12,566 bases of DNA, from positions 1 through 12,566 of the forward strand of contig JAJZRT010000042.1 of the NCBI GenBank assembly GCA_021802595.1, given 5' to 3'. Each line of letters opens with the position of its first letter. Within the stretch, counting starts at the first letter, position 1. The translations under genes were made by a program, and so were the position numbers. This document shows positions 1 through 7,783 of this stretch, in pieces. The notes below the pieces were generated by a model. That model searched no databases. It was given only the letters and a program-made list of their open reading frames with translations, and was not told where the DNA came from. This DNA comes from Pseudomonadota bacterium. GTDB lineage: Bacteria; Pseudomonadota; Gammaproteobacteria; Burkholderiales; Thiobacillaceae.

Positions 1-620
1 CAGTAGGGGGCCAGTCCCTGAATGCCGAAGGCCAGCCAGCCCCGATCCGGGCCGATGCCACTGTCGTAGCGCACGCCCAGCTGCGTATCCCAGAACGTGG
101 CCACGGCATGTCCCCAGAGCACTTCGGTGCGAGCCTCCTGCAGGCGGCCCCACGCGACGTCGCCTTCGGCCTTGAGCACCAGGCGATCATAATCGCGGCC
201 AAACCAGGCTTGCGCGTCGTAAGCCGTCGAGTTGCCGTTGTCGGTGTAGACGCGCTCGAACCGGTCGACCAGCAGCGCGCCGAAGTTGTGCTCGTCGGAG
301 AGGTGGAGCTGCCGCCCCCCAGGCAGCGCATAAGCGCCGGACCCGAGGGTATATCCACCGGAATAGGCGTTCGGGTCGCGCGCGTCGGCCGGGGCCGGGC
401 CGCCCTGCATGTCCATGGAGCCGGAGCCCGTGCCGCCCCCTGGGCCCATGTTGCCCATGTCCTGTGCCGAGCCGGGCATGCCGCCCGGAGCCATGCCCGG
501 CATCGTCCCCATCGTCCCGCCCGTATTCTCCGGCGTCACCGGATCTGCCCAGGCCATCGAGAACCCGAACGCCAGCACTGCGGTCAGGACAACGATCTTC
601 ATCTGCTTGTTCACCATCAT
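1..620 (-). CDS. copB: CopB, copper resistance outer-membrane protein (N-terminal part, cut by the window edge)
   Basis: About 206 codons of a longer gene are visible; the 3' part lies beyond position 1. The reading is my own translation of the minus strand. It begins MMVNKQMKIVVLTAVLAFGF and continues to ...SMAWA, a typical Sec signal peptide of about 25 residues. A Met/Gly/Pro-rich stretch follows (roughly residues 35-75, with MPGM, GGMPG, GNMGP and SMDMQGG), likely copper-binding. From about residue 100 the CopB family pattern appears: a HLSDEHNFGALLVDRFE-like segment, then YDAQAWFGRDYDRLVLKAEG and a following beta-strand-rich part (WGRLQEARTEVLWGHAVATF), as in the outer-membrane barrel of CopB/PcoB. 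Known family role: copper binding or sequestration at the outer membrane with CopA. The gene starts 16 bases after the copA stop, so the two form an operon. The ribosome-binding sequence AGAGGA lies 3 bases before the first ATG and 6 before the second, so the second ATG (615-617) may be the real start. Confidence 0.9.
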   Translation of the reverse strand, partial: MMVNKQMKIVVLTAVLAFGFSMAWADPVTPENTGGTMGTMPGMAPGGMPGSAQDMGNMGPGGGTGSGSMDMQGGPAPADARDPNAYSGGYTLGSGAYALPGGRQLHLSDEHNFGALLVDRFERVYTDNGNSTAYDAQAWFGRDYDRLVLKAEGDVAWGRLQEARTEVLWGHAVATFWDTQLGVRYDSGIGPDRGWLAFGIQGLAPY

Positions 621-636
621 GTGTCCTCTGTTCTGG

Positions 637-2322
637 CTAGGCCACCACCACTTCGCGGAACATGCCCGAATCCATGTGCAGGAGCAGATGGCAATGCCAG
701 ACCCAGCGGCCCAGCGCGTCGGCGGTGACGAGGAAGCTCACGCGCTGCGCCGGTTGCACGGCTATGGTGTGCTTACGGACCTGAAAGCGTCCGTCGGGGC
801 TTTCAAGTTCGCTCCACATGCCATGCAGGTGCATGGGATGGGTCATCATGGTGTCGTTGACGAACACCACGCGCAGCCGCTCGTTGTGACGGAAATGCAC
901 GGGCGTGGACCTGCCGAATTCGACTCCGTCGATCGACCACGTGTAGCGTTCCATGTTGCCGGTGAGATGCAGCTCGATTTCCCGCCCGAGTGCCCGCGTG
1001 TCAAGCGGACCACCGATCGTGTGCAGGTCATCGTAGGTCAGGACGCGGCGGCCGTTGTCGCGCAAGCCAACCCCCGGGTCGTCGAGGTCGGTGCGGGGCG
1101 TGTCCACGCGCATGTCCACGCTCGGGCCGTATTCGGTCCTGGCATGGTGCGCGCGCGCCGTACCGGTCATGTCGCCCATCATGTCCTCCATTTCGAGCGG
1201 CTGCGGTTTGTCCAGCGCGGGTACCGCCGCTGCCATGCCGGCGCGCGGCGCCAGCGTGGCACGGGCATAGCCGGTGCGATCCATCGACTGGGCAAAGATC
1301 GTGTAGGCCTCATCCTTTGGAGTGACAAGGACATCGTAGGTTTCGGCCACGCCGATGCGGATCTCGTCCACCGTCACCGGCTCGACGTCCTGGCCGTCGG
1401 TCTGGACCACGGTCATCTTGAGCCCCGGAATGCGGACATCGAAGAAGGTCATCGCCCCGCTGTTGATGAAGCGCAGCCGCACCGTCTCACCCGGACGGAA
1501 CAGCCCGGTCCAGTTGCCGGCCGGGGGCGTGCCGTTTACAAGATAGGTGTAGGTATAACCTGAAATGTCGGCAAGGTCAGTGGGGCTCATGCGCATCTGG
1601 TTCCACATCTTGCGCTTGTCGAGCGCGGCCTTGAGCCCGTCGCGCGAGACGTCGCGGAAGAAGTCCACCGCGGTCGGCTGGTTGAAGTTGTAGTAGTCGC
1701 TCTGCATCTTGAGCTTGGCAAAGACCCTCATCGGGTCTTCGTCGGTCCAGTCCGAGAGCTGCACCACGTGCTCGCGGTCGGCCCGGATGCGTTCGCCGTC
1801 GCGTGGTTCGATGATGATGGCGCCATACATGCCGGTCTGCTCCTGCATGCCGGAATGCGAGTGGTACCAGTAGGTGCCGGTCTGCTGCACCTTGAAACGG
1901 TAGGTGAAGGTTTCCCCCGGCCGAATGCCCTTGAAGCTGACGCCCGGCACGCCATCCATCTGGAACGGCAGGAGGATGCCGTGCCAGTGGATGGAGCTAT
2001 CCTCGGCGAGACGATTGGCGACCCGAATGGTGACGGTGTCGCCCTCGCGCCAGCGCAGTGTGGGCGCGGGAAGCGAGCCGTTGATGGTGGTTGCCATGCG
2101 TGGCGAGCCCGTGAAATTGACCGGCGTCTCCGCAATCGTGAGGTCGAATTCCGTGCCGCTGAGTACCGGCGCGCTGCCTGTTGCGGTGTCTACGTTGCCA
2201 GCCCAGGCCGGTTTGATCGCCGCGTTCAGCCCAAGCAGAATGCCGCCCGCAGCAAGCCCCTGGACGAAGCGGCGGCGCGGCAAATCCGGCATTGGTAATG
2301 CAAGTGGGGGAAAATGTCTCAT
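637..2322 (-). CDS. copA: CopA/PcoA-type multicopper oxidase, Tat-exported, copper resistance
   Basis: This is a periplasmic multicopper oxidase of the CopA/PcoA family, thought to oxidise Cu(I) and bind copper. With the ATG at 2320-2322 it has 561 residues. A twin-arginine signal ([14 protein letters not shown]) is followed by a hydrophobic stretch ending near PAWA. All four oxidase copper motifs are visible: HWHG (about 112-115), WYHSHSG (152-158), HPMHLHG (495-501) and [12 protein letters not shown] (543-554), the last with the type 1 Cys544 and probable axial Met554. The region between domains 2 and 3 has only a small Met-rich patch ([11 protein letters not shown], then HH), so the protein is shorter than the roughly 600-residue relatives with repeated Met motifs. 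Start choice: GGAG lies 10 bases upstream of this ATG. An upstream GTG (2356-2358) would add 12 residues, and an ATG at 2290-2292 closer to the Tat motif is also possible. It is first in the copAB operon and divergent from copRS, which probably controls it. Confidence 0.95.
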   Translation of the reverse strand: MRHFPPLALPMPDLPRRRFVQGLAAGGILLGLNAAIKPAWAGNVDTATGSAPVLSGTEFDLTIAETPVNFTGSPRMATTINGSLPAPTLRWREGDTVTIRVANRLAEDSSIHWHGILLPFQMDGVPGVSFKGIRPGETFTYRFKVQQTGTYWYHSHSGMQEQTGMYGAIIIEPRDGERIRADREHVVQLSDWTDEDPMRVFAKLKMQSDYYNFNQPTAVDFFRDVSRDGLKAALDKRKMWNQMRMSPTDLADISGYTYTYLVNGTPPAGNWTGLFRPGETVRLRFINSGAMTFFDVRIPGLKMTVVQTDGQDVEPVTVDEIRIGVAETYDVLVTPKDEAYTIFAQSMDRTGYARATLAPRAGMAAAVPALDKPQPLEMEDMMGDMTGTARAHHARTEYGPSVDMRVDTPRTDLDDPGVGLRDNGRRVLTYDDLHTIGGPLDTRALGREIELHLTGNMERYTWSIDGVEFGRSTPVHFRHNERLRVVFVNDTMMTHPMHLHGMWSELESPDGRFQVRKHTIAVQPAQRVSFLVTADALGRWVWHCHLLLHMDSGMFREVVVA

Positions 2323-2409
2323 GTGGTCTACGCTCCAAACAAGCCTTGTCGGAAACACGCTGGCAACCGAATCGTTTGTGCATCTTGCATGCGTGAACCG
2401 AACACCCGA

Positions 2410-2443
2410 CTGACAAATAAATTACAAATCTGTAATGCATTAC
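2410..2443. promoter_or_regulatory. Probable CopR operator (cop box) in the copA/copR divergent region
   Basis: An AT-rich island sits in the 174-base divergent gap. It contains a perfect inverted repeat ATTACA-AATC-TGTAAT (2421-2436). Overlapping it is a perfect palindrome GTAATGCATTAC (2432-2443), so three ATTAC/GTAAT half-sites lie close together. A CTGACA at 2410-2415 precedes them. From family knowledge, CopR-type boxes of Pseudomonas resemble CTGACA-n5-GTAAT; the site ATTACA-n5-GTAAT here differs at two positions of the left half. Its place between the divergent genes fits control of both copAB and copRS. I could not identify convincing -35/-10 elements by eye for either direction. Confidence 0.65.
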
Positions 2444-2496
2444 GCACCGGACCCGAGCTGTGGCAGGATGCCCGCATCGACGGCACCGCGTTCACC

Positions 2497-3189
2497 ATGA
2501 AGATACTCATCGTCGAGGACGAACCCAAAACCGGGGATTACCTGAAGCAGGGCCTGACCGAGGCCGGCTTCGTCACGGACCTGGCCCGCGACGGATGGGA
2601 AGGGCTGGATCTTGCCAAAGCGGGCCATTACGACGTGATGATCCTCGATGTCATGCTGCCCGGCCTCAACGGCTGGCAAGTGCTGGAGGGGGTGCGCAGG
2701 TCTGGCATCGAGATGCCGGTACTGTTTCTGACCGCACGCGACCGGGTCGAGGACCGGGTCAAAGGCCTGGAACTGGGCGCCGACGACTATCTGGTGAAAC
2801 CTTTCGCTTTTTCTGAGCTGCTCGCCCGGGTGCGCAGTCTGGTGCGACGCGGACACGCCAGCCTCGAAGCGACCGTCCTCAAGGTGGCCGACCTGGAACT
2901 GGATCTGCTTCGGCGACGCGCTGCGCGGGCAGGCAACAAGATCGAACTCACCGCCAAGGAATTCGCGCTGCTGGAATTGTTCCTGCGCCGCCAGGGCGAG
3001 GTGCTGCCGCGCAGTCTGATCGCGTCGCAGGTCTGGGATATGAACTTCGATTCCGACACCAATGTGATCGACGTTGCGGTGCGCCGGCTACGCATCAAGA
3101 TCGATGAGGGCTTCGACCTCAAGCTGATCCATACTGTCCGTGGCATGGGCTATGTTCTGGAAGCCAGCACGGAACAGCCTGCGCCATGA
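2497..3189 (+). CDS. copR: CopR/CusR-type response regulator (OmpR family), copper-responsive
   Basis: This is a DNA-binding response regulator of 230 residues, the usual length of the OmpR/PhoB class. The receiver domain begins [20 protein letters not shown]. It has the acidic pair at residues 7-8, the phospho-acceptor Asp51 ([12 protein letters not shown]), Thr79 (LFLTARD) and Lys101 ([11 protein letters not shown]). The winged-helix effector domain occupies about 125-225 and contains [15 protein letters not shown], the recognition-helix region [11 protein letters not shown] and the terminal [11 protein letters not shown]. The sequence is close to the heavy-metal regulators CusR, CopR and PcoR. 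I chose ATG 2497 because family proteins start with MKILIVEDE and because the upstream in-frame extension runs through the probable operator; no good Shine-Dalgarno sequence precedes it. It overlaps copS by ATGA. It probably binds the half-site array upstream and activates copAB. Calling it copR rather than cusR rests on the copAB neighbours. Confidence 0.93.
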   Translation: MKILIVEDEPKTGDYLKQGLTEAGFVTDLARDGWEGLDLAKAGHYDVMILDVMLPGLNGWQVLEGVRRSGIEMPVLFLTARDRVEDRVKGLELGADDYLVKPFAFSELLARVRSLVRRGHASLEATVLKVADLELDLLRRRAARAGNKIELTAKEFALLELFLRRQGEVLPRSLIASQVWDMNFDSDTNVIDVAVRRLRIKIDEGFDLKLIHTVRGMGYVLEASTEQPAP

Positions 3190-4571
3190 GTCCCCTGTCC
3201 CTCACCGCACGGATCAGCCTGCTTTTCGCAGTGGCCGCATGTCTGGTGTTGCTGACGACGGGCTATTTTCTGACGCATGTGGTTGAGATTCACTTGAAGG
3301 AAGGGGACCAGCTCGAACTTCAAGGCAAGCTCGATCTCATCCGGAATTTATTCAAGCACTCCAGCAGCCAGAAGCAGCAAGATTTCCTTCCCCGGCAGCT
3401 GGGTGACGCGCTGGTCGGGCATCCCGGCCTCGCTGTGGTGGTGACCGATGAAAAAGGCAATGTATGGTTTTCCACGCCGGGAGCCAGATTTCCGGGCGTC
3501 CTGTTGCAAGACTGCCTGACGAAGTCGGCCGCCTGCACTCCAGACACATTGCAGGAATGGGATCTGGATGGGGCCAATTACCGCAGCATGGCCATGCCCA
3601 TTACCACGAGCAGTGGCAAACCTTACACGGTGGTCGTCGCGCAGGACATCGAGCACCATGACATCTTCATGGAAAAATTCAGGGTGGTGCTGGCGATCGC
3701 CATCGCTTTGGCGACCTTGACGACAGCGAGCCTGGGTTGGGCGGTCACCCGGTGGGGCCTTATCCCCGTGCATCAGGTCACCAACATGGTGGCAGGAATT
3801 TCCGCCGAACACCTGTCGGACCGCCTGCCGGCGACAGGACTGCCCTCCGAACTCAAGCCACTCGTGCTCGCTTTCAACGACATGCTCGCCCGTCTGGACG
3901 ATTCCTTTCGCCGACTTTCCGAATTCTCGGCCAACATCGCGCATGAGCTGCGCACGCCGATTTCCAACCTGATGACCCAAACCCAGGTGGCCCTGACCAG
4001 CGCACGCGGCAAAGATGAATACAAGGAGGTCCTGTATTCCAGCCTGGAGGAATATGAACGCATGGCCCAGATGGTGAGTGACATGCTCTACCTCGCCCAA
4101 ACGGATATCGGCCTGCTCAAGCCGGGACAGGAGAAGGTCGATCTTGCCGAAGAGACACGAGGGCTGTTTGACTACTTCGAGGCCTGGGCGGAAGAGCGTG
4201 GCGTGTCCCTGTCGCAGGCAGGATCAGGGATCGTGCGGGGCGACCGGCTCATGTTGCGGCGCGCGCTCAGCAATCTCATATCGAACGCAATTCGCCATAC
4301 CCCACAAGGCCAAACCGTGCATGTTTACCTCGACAGGAATAATGAGCTGGTCCTGGTGTCTGTCGAGAATCCGGGCCCGGAAATCCCCACCGAGCACCTG
4401 CCGAAATTATTCGAGCGCTTCTACCGGGTCGACCTCTCGCGTCAGCGCAAGGGAGATGGCGCCGGCTTGGGCCTTGCCATTACCAAATCCATCGTTGAAG
4501 TGCATGGCGGCTCGATTTCCGTAACATCTTCCAACGGAATGACGCGGTTCCAGCTGACATTGCCGGCGTAG
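3186..4571 (+). CDS. copS: CopS/CusS-type heavy-metal sensor histidine kinase
   Basis: This inner-membrane sensor kinase of 461 residues is the partner of CopR. In order it has a first transmembrane helix (about 9-30), a periplasmic sensor (about 34-163), a second transmembrane helix (about 166-186), a HAMP linker (to about 240) and the H-box [17 protein letters not shown] with phospho-acceptor His253. The ATPase domain follows, with N-box [15 protein letters not shown] (Asn363, Asn367), the [12 protein letters not shown] box and the G-box [13 protein letters not shown]. Membrane-proximal histidines at 36 and 157-158 are positioned like the copper or silver ligands reported in CusS/CopS relatives; this is an analogy, not shown here. 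The periplasmic domain also has Cys110 and Cys117, which is less usual. The start overlaps the copR stop (ATGA), so translation is probably coupled. The length and domain order match the CusS/CopS/PcoS heavy-metal sensor subfamily. Confidence 0.93.
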   Translation: MSPLSLTARISLLFAVAACLVLLTTGYFLTHVVEIHLKEGDQLELQGKLDLIRNLFKHSSSQKQQDFLPRQLGDALVGHPGLAVVVTDEKGNVWFSTPGARFPGVLLQDCLTKSAACTPDTLQEWDLDGANYRSMAMPITTSSGKPYTVVVAQDIEHHDIFMEKFRVVLAIAIALATLTTASLGWAVTRWGLIPVHQVTNMVAGISAEHLSDRLPATGLPSELKPLVLAFNDMLARLDDSFRRLSEFSANIAHELRTPISNLMTQTQVALTSARGKDEYKEVLYSSLEEYERMAQMVSDMLYLAQTDIGLLKPGQEKVDLAEETRGLFDYFEAWAEERGVSLSQAGSGIVRGDRLMLRRALSNLISNAIRHTPQGQTVHVYLDRNNELVLVSVENPGPEIPTEHLPKLFERFYRVDLSRQRKGDGAGLGLAITKSIVEVHGGSISVTSSNGMTRFQLTLPA

Positions 4572-4672
4572 TCGGAACATGCCAGGCCACGGGCCCCGCT
4601 TGCATATGGCCCAGTTTCCCACTGATGCCACCGCCCCGGCCTTTGCAGCCATTCGGGCTGGACGCCGATAAG
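4572..4672. other. Convergent intergenic gap between copS and selC
   Basis: These 101 bases separate two convergent transcription units. I see a weak inverted repeat GGGCC...GGCCC (4591-4595 with 4608-4612) and a 5-bp stem CAGCC/GGCTG with a 5-base loop (4646-4660). Neither is followed by a T-run on either strand, so no intrinsic terminator is called. No open reading frame or second tRNA is evident. The 3' end of a tRNA gene borders it, which makes it a possible island junction. Confidence 0.4.
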
Positions 4673-4768
4673 TGGCGGAAGGAAGTGGGAGTCGAACCCA
4701 CCCGGGAGTGACTGACACCCCCAACCGGATTTGAAGTCCGGCCGCACCACCAGGCACGCTTCCCTTCC
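4673..4768 (-). tRNA. selC: tRNA-Sec (selenocysteine), anticodon UCA
   Basis: The minus strand folds into a bacterial tRNA-Sec of 96 bases including an encoded GCCA 3' end (CCA at 4673-4675, discriminator G at 4676). The acceptor stem has 8 base pairs (GGAAGGGA with TTCCTTCC, one G-T pair) and the T stem has 5 (GTGGG/CCCAC around TTCGACT). This is the 8+5 arrangement typical of bacterial tRNA-Sec. The D stem is long, 6 pairs (CGTGCC/GGTGCG) around a 4-base loop. The anticodon arm is CCGGA-CTTCAAA-TCCGG with anticodon TCA (4732-4734), which reads UGA. A long variable arm follows. The anticodon arm and flanks closely match E. coli selC. The 5' end is only 3 bases after the selB stop codon, so it is probably cut out of the same transcript by tRNA processing enzymes. 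Confidence 0.97.
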
Positions 4769-4771
4769 AGT

Positions 4772-6676
4772 TCAGGCGGCATGTTCGAGACGAACGAACA
4801 TGTCCGCGTTGCGCAGCCGGTGGGCGTCGCGCACGCGGCGCGTGTAGCCCACCCGGTCGAAAAACTCCAGCACCTGGATCGCACGCTTGCGGCTGAGGCC
4901 GCTGCGGTCGCGAAATTCGGCGGCGCGCGTCTCGCCGTCCGCATGCTCCAGTTCCTGTACCAGCGCGGCCAGGTCAGCCACCGCTTCGGGCAGAAAGAAC
5001 AGGTCACGCACCACCTGATAGAGCTTGCCCTGGCGCGCCAGCTTCTGCAGCAGGCGCCGCATCGATACCTCGTCCTTGCCGCTCATCCTGGCCAGATCGC
5101 GTGTCCACGGCGGGTCGAAGGCGGCTTCCGCCAGCCAGGGGCGGATGCGGTGCCAGAACGCGTCCTCTTCGCGGGTCAGCGCAATCGAGTGCGTCGGCAG
5201 ATGCAGCCATGGGCCGCTGCGCTGCAGCGTGCCTGCCGCCAGCAAGGCGTCGGCCAGCGCGGCAAAGGCCGGTGCGGACAGCTGGGGAAAGAACATCCGG
5301 CGCGCGCGCCCGGCGTCCACACCCTGCTCGTCGGGAAAGCGTTCATGGAATCCGGCGAGCCCGGCGCGGAACGTGTTCTGCAGGCGCGCCCAGTGCGCAG
5401 CGGAAAATACCCAGTTTTGGTGACCGCCGGTCACCAGCATGCTGTCGCTCGGCACCTGTACCGCCAGGCCCCCGCTGTTCCAGTGCGTGGCCAGCCGGAC
5501 AAGATCGAGCCCGCACAGGCCGAGCAACGCGCGCAGGCGCTGCGCGGGGTCGGGCATGTCCAGCGCGGCGAGTTCCGCCAGGCGCAACGGCGTCTTGCGC
5601 TTGCGCGCGGGCGCGGCGGGGTCGAGCACGATTCCGCCGCCAAGCGTGTGACGCGCATCGGCGTCGCGCAGGATGAAGCGGTCGCCGTGCAACACGCCGA
5701 GCGGGCGGTCGGCGACCAGCTGCGCCAGCGCATGCTCTCCGGGCGCCAGCGTGTCGCCTTCGAGCAGCGCCACCCGGGCCATCGCATGGGCTGCGCCCAG
5801 GTGCAGGTGGACCGGCGCCCAGTGCGTAAGTACGGCCGGCGCCTGCGGCGAGAGCGACAGCCGTACGTCGAATCGCGCGGTCGGTGCGTGGAGATGCGGC
5901 GCCACGATCCAGTCGCCGCGCGCGATCTCGTCCTTGCCGGCGCCGTGCAGGTTCAGCGCGCAACGCTGCCCGGCCTGTCCCGTCTGCGCCGGCCGGCTCA
6001 TCACATGCAGGCTGCGCACGCGCACCGGCTTGCCGGACGGCGTCACCGCCAGTTCGTCACCCACCGCGACACGGCCGGCGAACACGGTGCCGGTGACGAC
6101 AGTGCCCGCGCCCTTGAGCGTGAAGCTGCGGTCGACCGCGAGCCGGAAGCCGCCCTCGCCCGGCACCGGCAGCATCGCCTGCGCGACTTCGTGCAGATGC
6201 ATGCGCAGGGCTTCGACACCCTGCCCATCGGTTGCCGCAACCGGAAATACCGGCATGCCGGCGAGCGTCGTCCCGGACAGCAAACGCTGCAGGTCGTGTT
6301 CGACGTCGGCAATGCGTGCCGCGTCGACGCGGTCGATCTTGGTCAATGCCACCGCGCCGCGTTCGATGCCGAGCAGGTGCAGGATGCCGAGGTGCTCGCG
6401 CGTCTGCGGCATCACGCCGTCGTCGGCCGCCACCACCAGCAGGGCGAAGTCGATTCCCGCGGCACCGGCGAGCATGGTGTGGATGAAGCGTTCATGACCG
6501 GGCACGTCGACGAAGCCCAGCACGCCGCCGGCGGCCAGCGGCTGGTAGGCGTAGCCCAGCTCGATCGAAATGCCGCGCGCTTTCTCCTCCTTGAGGCGAT
6601 CGGTGTCGACGCCGGTGAGGGCATGCACCAGCGTGGTCTTGCCGTGGTCGATGTGTCCGGCGGTGCCGACGATCAT
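4772..6676 (-). CDS. selB: SelB, selenocysteine-specific translation elongation factor
   Basis: SelB is the GTPase that carries Sec-tRNA to the ribosome at UGA codons followed by a SECIS hairpin. The protein has 634 residues, in the usual range (about 610-640). The N-terminal GTPase has G1 GHIDHGKT (7-14), G3 DVPG (57-60) and G4 TKID (112-115). It opens [20 protein letters not shown], nearly the same as known SelB proteins. EF-Tu-like beta-barrel domains follow ([19 protein letters not shown], about 180-200). The C-terminal third is a series of winged helices that bind SECIS RNA, ending with [19 protein letters not shown]. The ATG overlaps the stop of the transglutaminase-like gene (ATGA) and lacks its own well-spaced ribosome site: AAGGA is about 12 bases away. 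Translation is therefore probably coupled. selC follows after 3 bases. Confidence 0.97.
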   Translation of the reverse strand: MIVGTAGHIDHGKTTLVHALTGVDTDRLKEEKARGISIELGYAYQPLAAGGVLGFVDVPGHERFIHTMLAGAAGIDFALLVVAADDGVMPQTREHLGILHLLGIERGAVALTKIDRVDAARIADVEHDLQRLLSGTTLAGMPVFPVAATDGQGVEALRMHLHEVAQAMLPVPGEGGFRLAVDRSFTLKGAGTVVTGTVFAGRVAVGDELAVTPSGKPVRVRSLHVMSRPAQTGQAGQRCALNLHGAGKDEIARGDWIVAPHLHAPTARFDVRLSLSPQAPAVLTHWAPVHLHLGAAHAMARVALLEGDTLAPGEHALAQLVADRPLGVLHGDRFILRDADARHTLGGGIVLDPAAPARKRKTPLRLAELAALDMPDPAQRLRALLGLCGLDLVRLATHWNSGGLAVQVPSDSMLVTGGHQNWVFSAAHWARLQNTFRAGLAGFHERFPDEQGVDAGRARRMFFPQLSAPAFAALADALLAAGTLQRSGPWLHLPTHSIALTREEDAFWHRIRPWLAEAAFDPPWTRDLARMSGKDEVSMRRLLQKLARQGKLYQVVRDLFFLPEAVADLAALVQELEHADGETRAAEFRDRSGLSRKRAIQVLEFFDRVGYTRRVRDAHRLRNADMFVRLEHAA

Positions 6677-7767
6677 GAGGGGGTGATTTCCTTCGAGGTA
6701 ATCTGGTAGCTGAAGGTGGTGGAATCCAGGCTGTCGAGCATGCCGGCAGCGGTTTCGGCCTGCGGATACATCAGGAAAGGCACCGTGACCTTGCGCGACC
6801 CCGGCAATGCCACGTCGTGCGCAGTGTTGTAGGCCATCCAGTTCATTTCCCAGGAACCGAACAGGCGCTTGCGCACGTCGGTCACCTTTTCATCGGTGAG
6901 GCTGAGGCCGCCGGGCGGTTCCTCCAGCACCACTTTGCGCACGTCGGCCGGGTCGACCGGCACCCAGCCGTGTCCGGTGAGCCACACCTCGGCACGGCAG
7001 TGCTGCGCCTTGCTGATGTCGCCGCTCCTGCCCAGGCTCTTGTAACCGAAACGCGAATCCGCGACGCGGATGCCGTACACGTCACGCGCCGGCAGGCCGG
7101 CCGCGCGTGCCAGGCCGACATACAGCGCGTTGAGGTCGGCGCACTTGCCCGACAGATCGCCGGACTCCAGCATGAAACGGATGTCGCCCAGGCCGCAGCC
7201 GCGCGTCTTCGGGTTGCGGAAGGTGTTGTCCACCACCCATTCATAGATGGCCCGCGCCTTGGCCTCGTCCGACCTGGCGCTCCGGGTGATGTCGAGCGCG
7301 GTCTTCCTGACGATGCCGTCGGTGGGCAAGAGCTTGGTGGCCATGGTATTGAGACGCCGCTCGGCGCGCGACAGCGGCGCGGCCTTGCCGGGTCGCTCCA
7401 GGTCGATGGCGCGGTCGCGCGTGGCGACGCGGCTGGTCACCTCCAGCACGGGCTTCTCGCCGGGTGCCCATTCGGCATAGAGCATCTGCGCGCCGTATTT
7501 CCGGTTGCGGAGCAGGCGCACATTCCCGCTGCTTCCCTGCCACAGATTGCCCATGTTGCGGATCCAGCCCTCCTCCTCCACCGAGGGCAGCGGCAGCCAG
7601 GCGCGGGTCGCCCCGTCCGGTTGCAGCACCTCCACCCGGTGGGTGACGTCGAAAGTGCGCCAGCCATCGTCGGGTGACGGATCGAAGGCCGCTTCGGCCC
7701 GGCCGGCAGGCCACATCACGCCGGCGGCGAGGGCCATGGAGGTCCACAGAAATTCGCGTCGTTGCAT
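6673..7767 (-). CDS. Tat-exported transglutaminase-like protein of unknown function, between selA and selB
   Basis: The protein has 364 residues. It begins [17 protein letters not shown]..., a twin-arginine signal with a likely cleavage after AEA (about residue 26), so it should be periplasmic. Residues about 35-120 look like a beta-rich N-terminal domain ([25 protein letters not shown]). Residues about 165-280 form a transglutaminase-like core with the papain-like triad visible: Cys209 ([19 protein letters not shown]), His256 (QHCRAEVWL) and Asp272 (WVPVDPADV). All three catalytic residues are intact, so it may be an active thiol protease, amidase or cross-linker; the substrate is unknown. 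A good ribosome site (AAAGGAG, 6 bases before the ATG) supports the start. It lies 16 bases after selA and overlaps selB by ATGA, so it is co-expressed with the selenocysteine machinery. FdhG is likewise a Tat substrate in FDH-N enzymes, so a role with the exported enzyme is conceivable; this is inference only. Confidence 0.88.
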   Translation of the reverse strand: MQRREFLWTSMALAAGVMWPAGRAEAAFDPSPDDGWRTFDVTHRVEVLQPDGATRAWLPLPSVEEEGWIRNMGNLWQGSSGNVRLLRNRKYGAQMLYAEWAPGEKPVLEVTSRVATRDRAIDLERPGKAAPLSRAERRLNTMATKLLPTDGIVRKTALDITRSARSDEAKARAIYEWVVDNTFRNPKTRGCGLGDIRFMLESGDLSGKCADLNALYVGLARAAGLPARDVYGIRVADSRFGYKSLGRSGDISKAQHCRAEVWLTGHGWVPVDPADVRKVVLEEPPGGLSLTDEKVTDVRKRLFGSWEMNWMAYNTAHDVALPGSRKVTVPFLMYPQAETAAGMLDSLDSTTFSYQITSKEITPS

Positions 7768-7783
7768 GCAAGGCTCCTTTCTA

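Noticed and set aside
409..1563. Plus-strand 384-codon open frame opposite copB/copA
   Set aside because: It is a shadow of copA, which has all copper motifs; the antisense product shows no family motif.
2314..2496. N-terminal extension of copR to an upstream ATG
   Set aside because: It would run through the probable operator and start inside the copA 5' region; family proteins begin MKILIVEDE.
3383..3395. TTCCTTCC-like match to the selC 3' end within copS, considered as an attachment repeat
   Set aside because: Only about 8 bases match, inside a coding region, which is expected by chance.
3348..4100. Minus-strand 250-codon open frame opposite copS
   Set aside because: copS contains all kinase boxes in frame; the opposite frame is a His/Gly-rich shadow.
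4646..4660. Stem-loop CAGCC-ATTCG-GGCTG considered as a terminator
   Set aside because: The stem has only 5 pairs and no T-run follows on either strand.
4781..6709. Plus-strand 642-codon open frame antisense to selB
   Set aside because: It mirrors selB almost exactly, has no recognisable domain, and is Arg/His/Gln-rich as expected for the complement of a GC-rich gene.
6817..7677. Plus-strand 286-codon open frame opposite the transglutaminase-like gene
   Set aside because: The minus-strand gene has a ribosome site, Tat signal and catalytic triad; the antisense frame has none.
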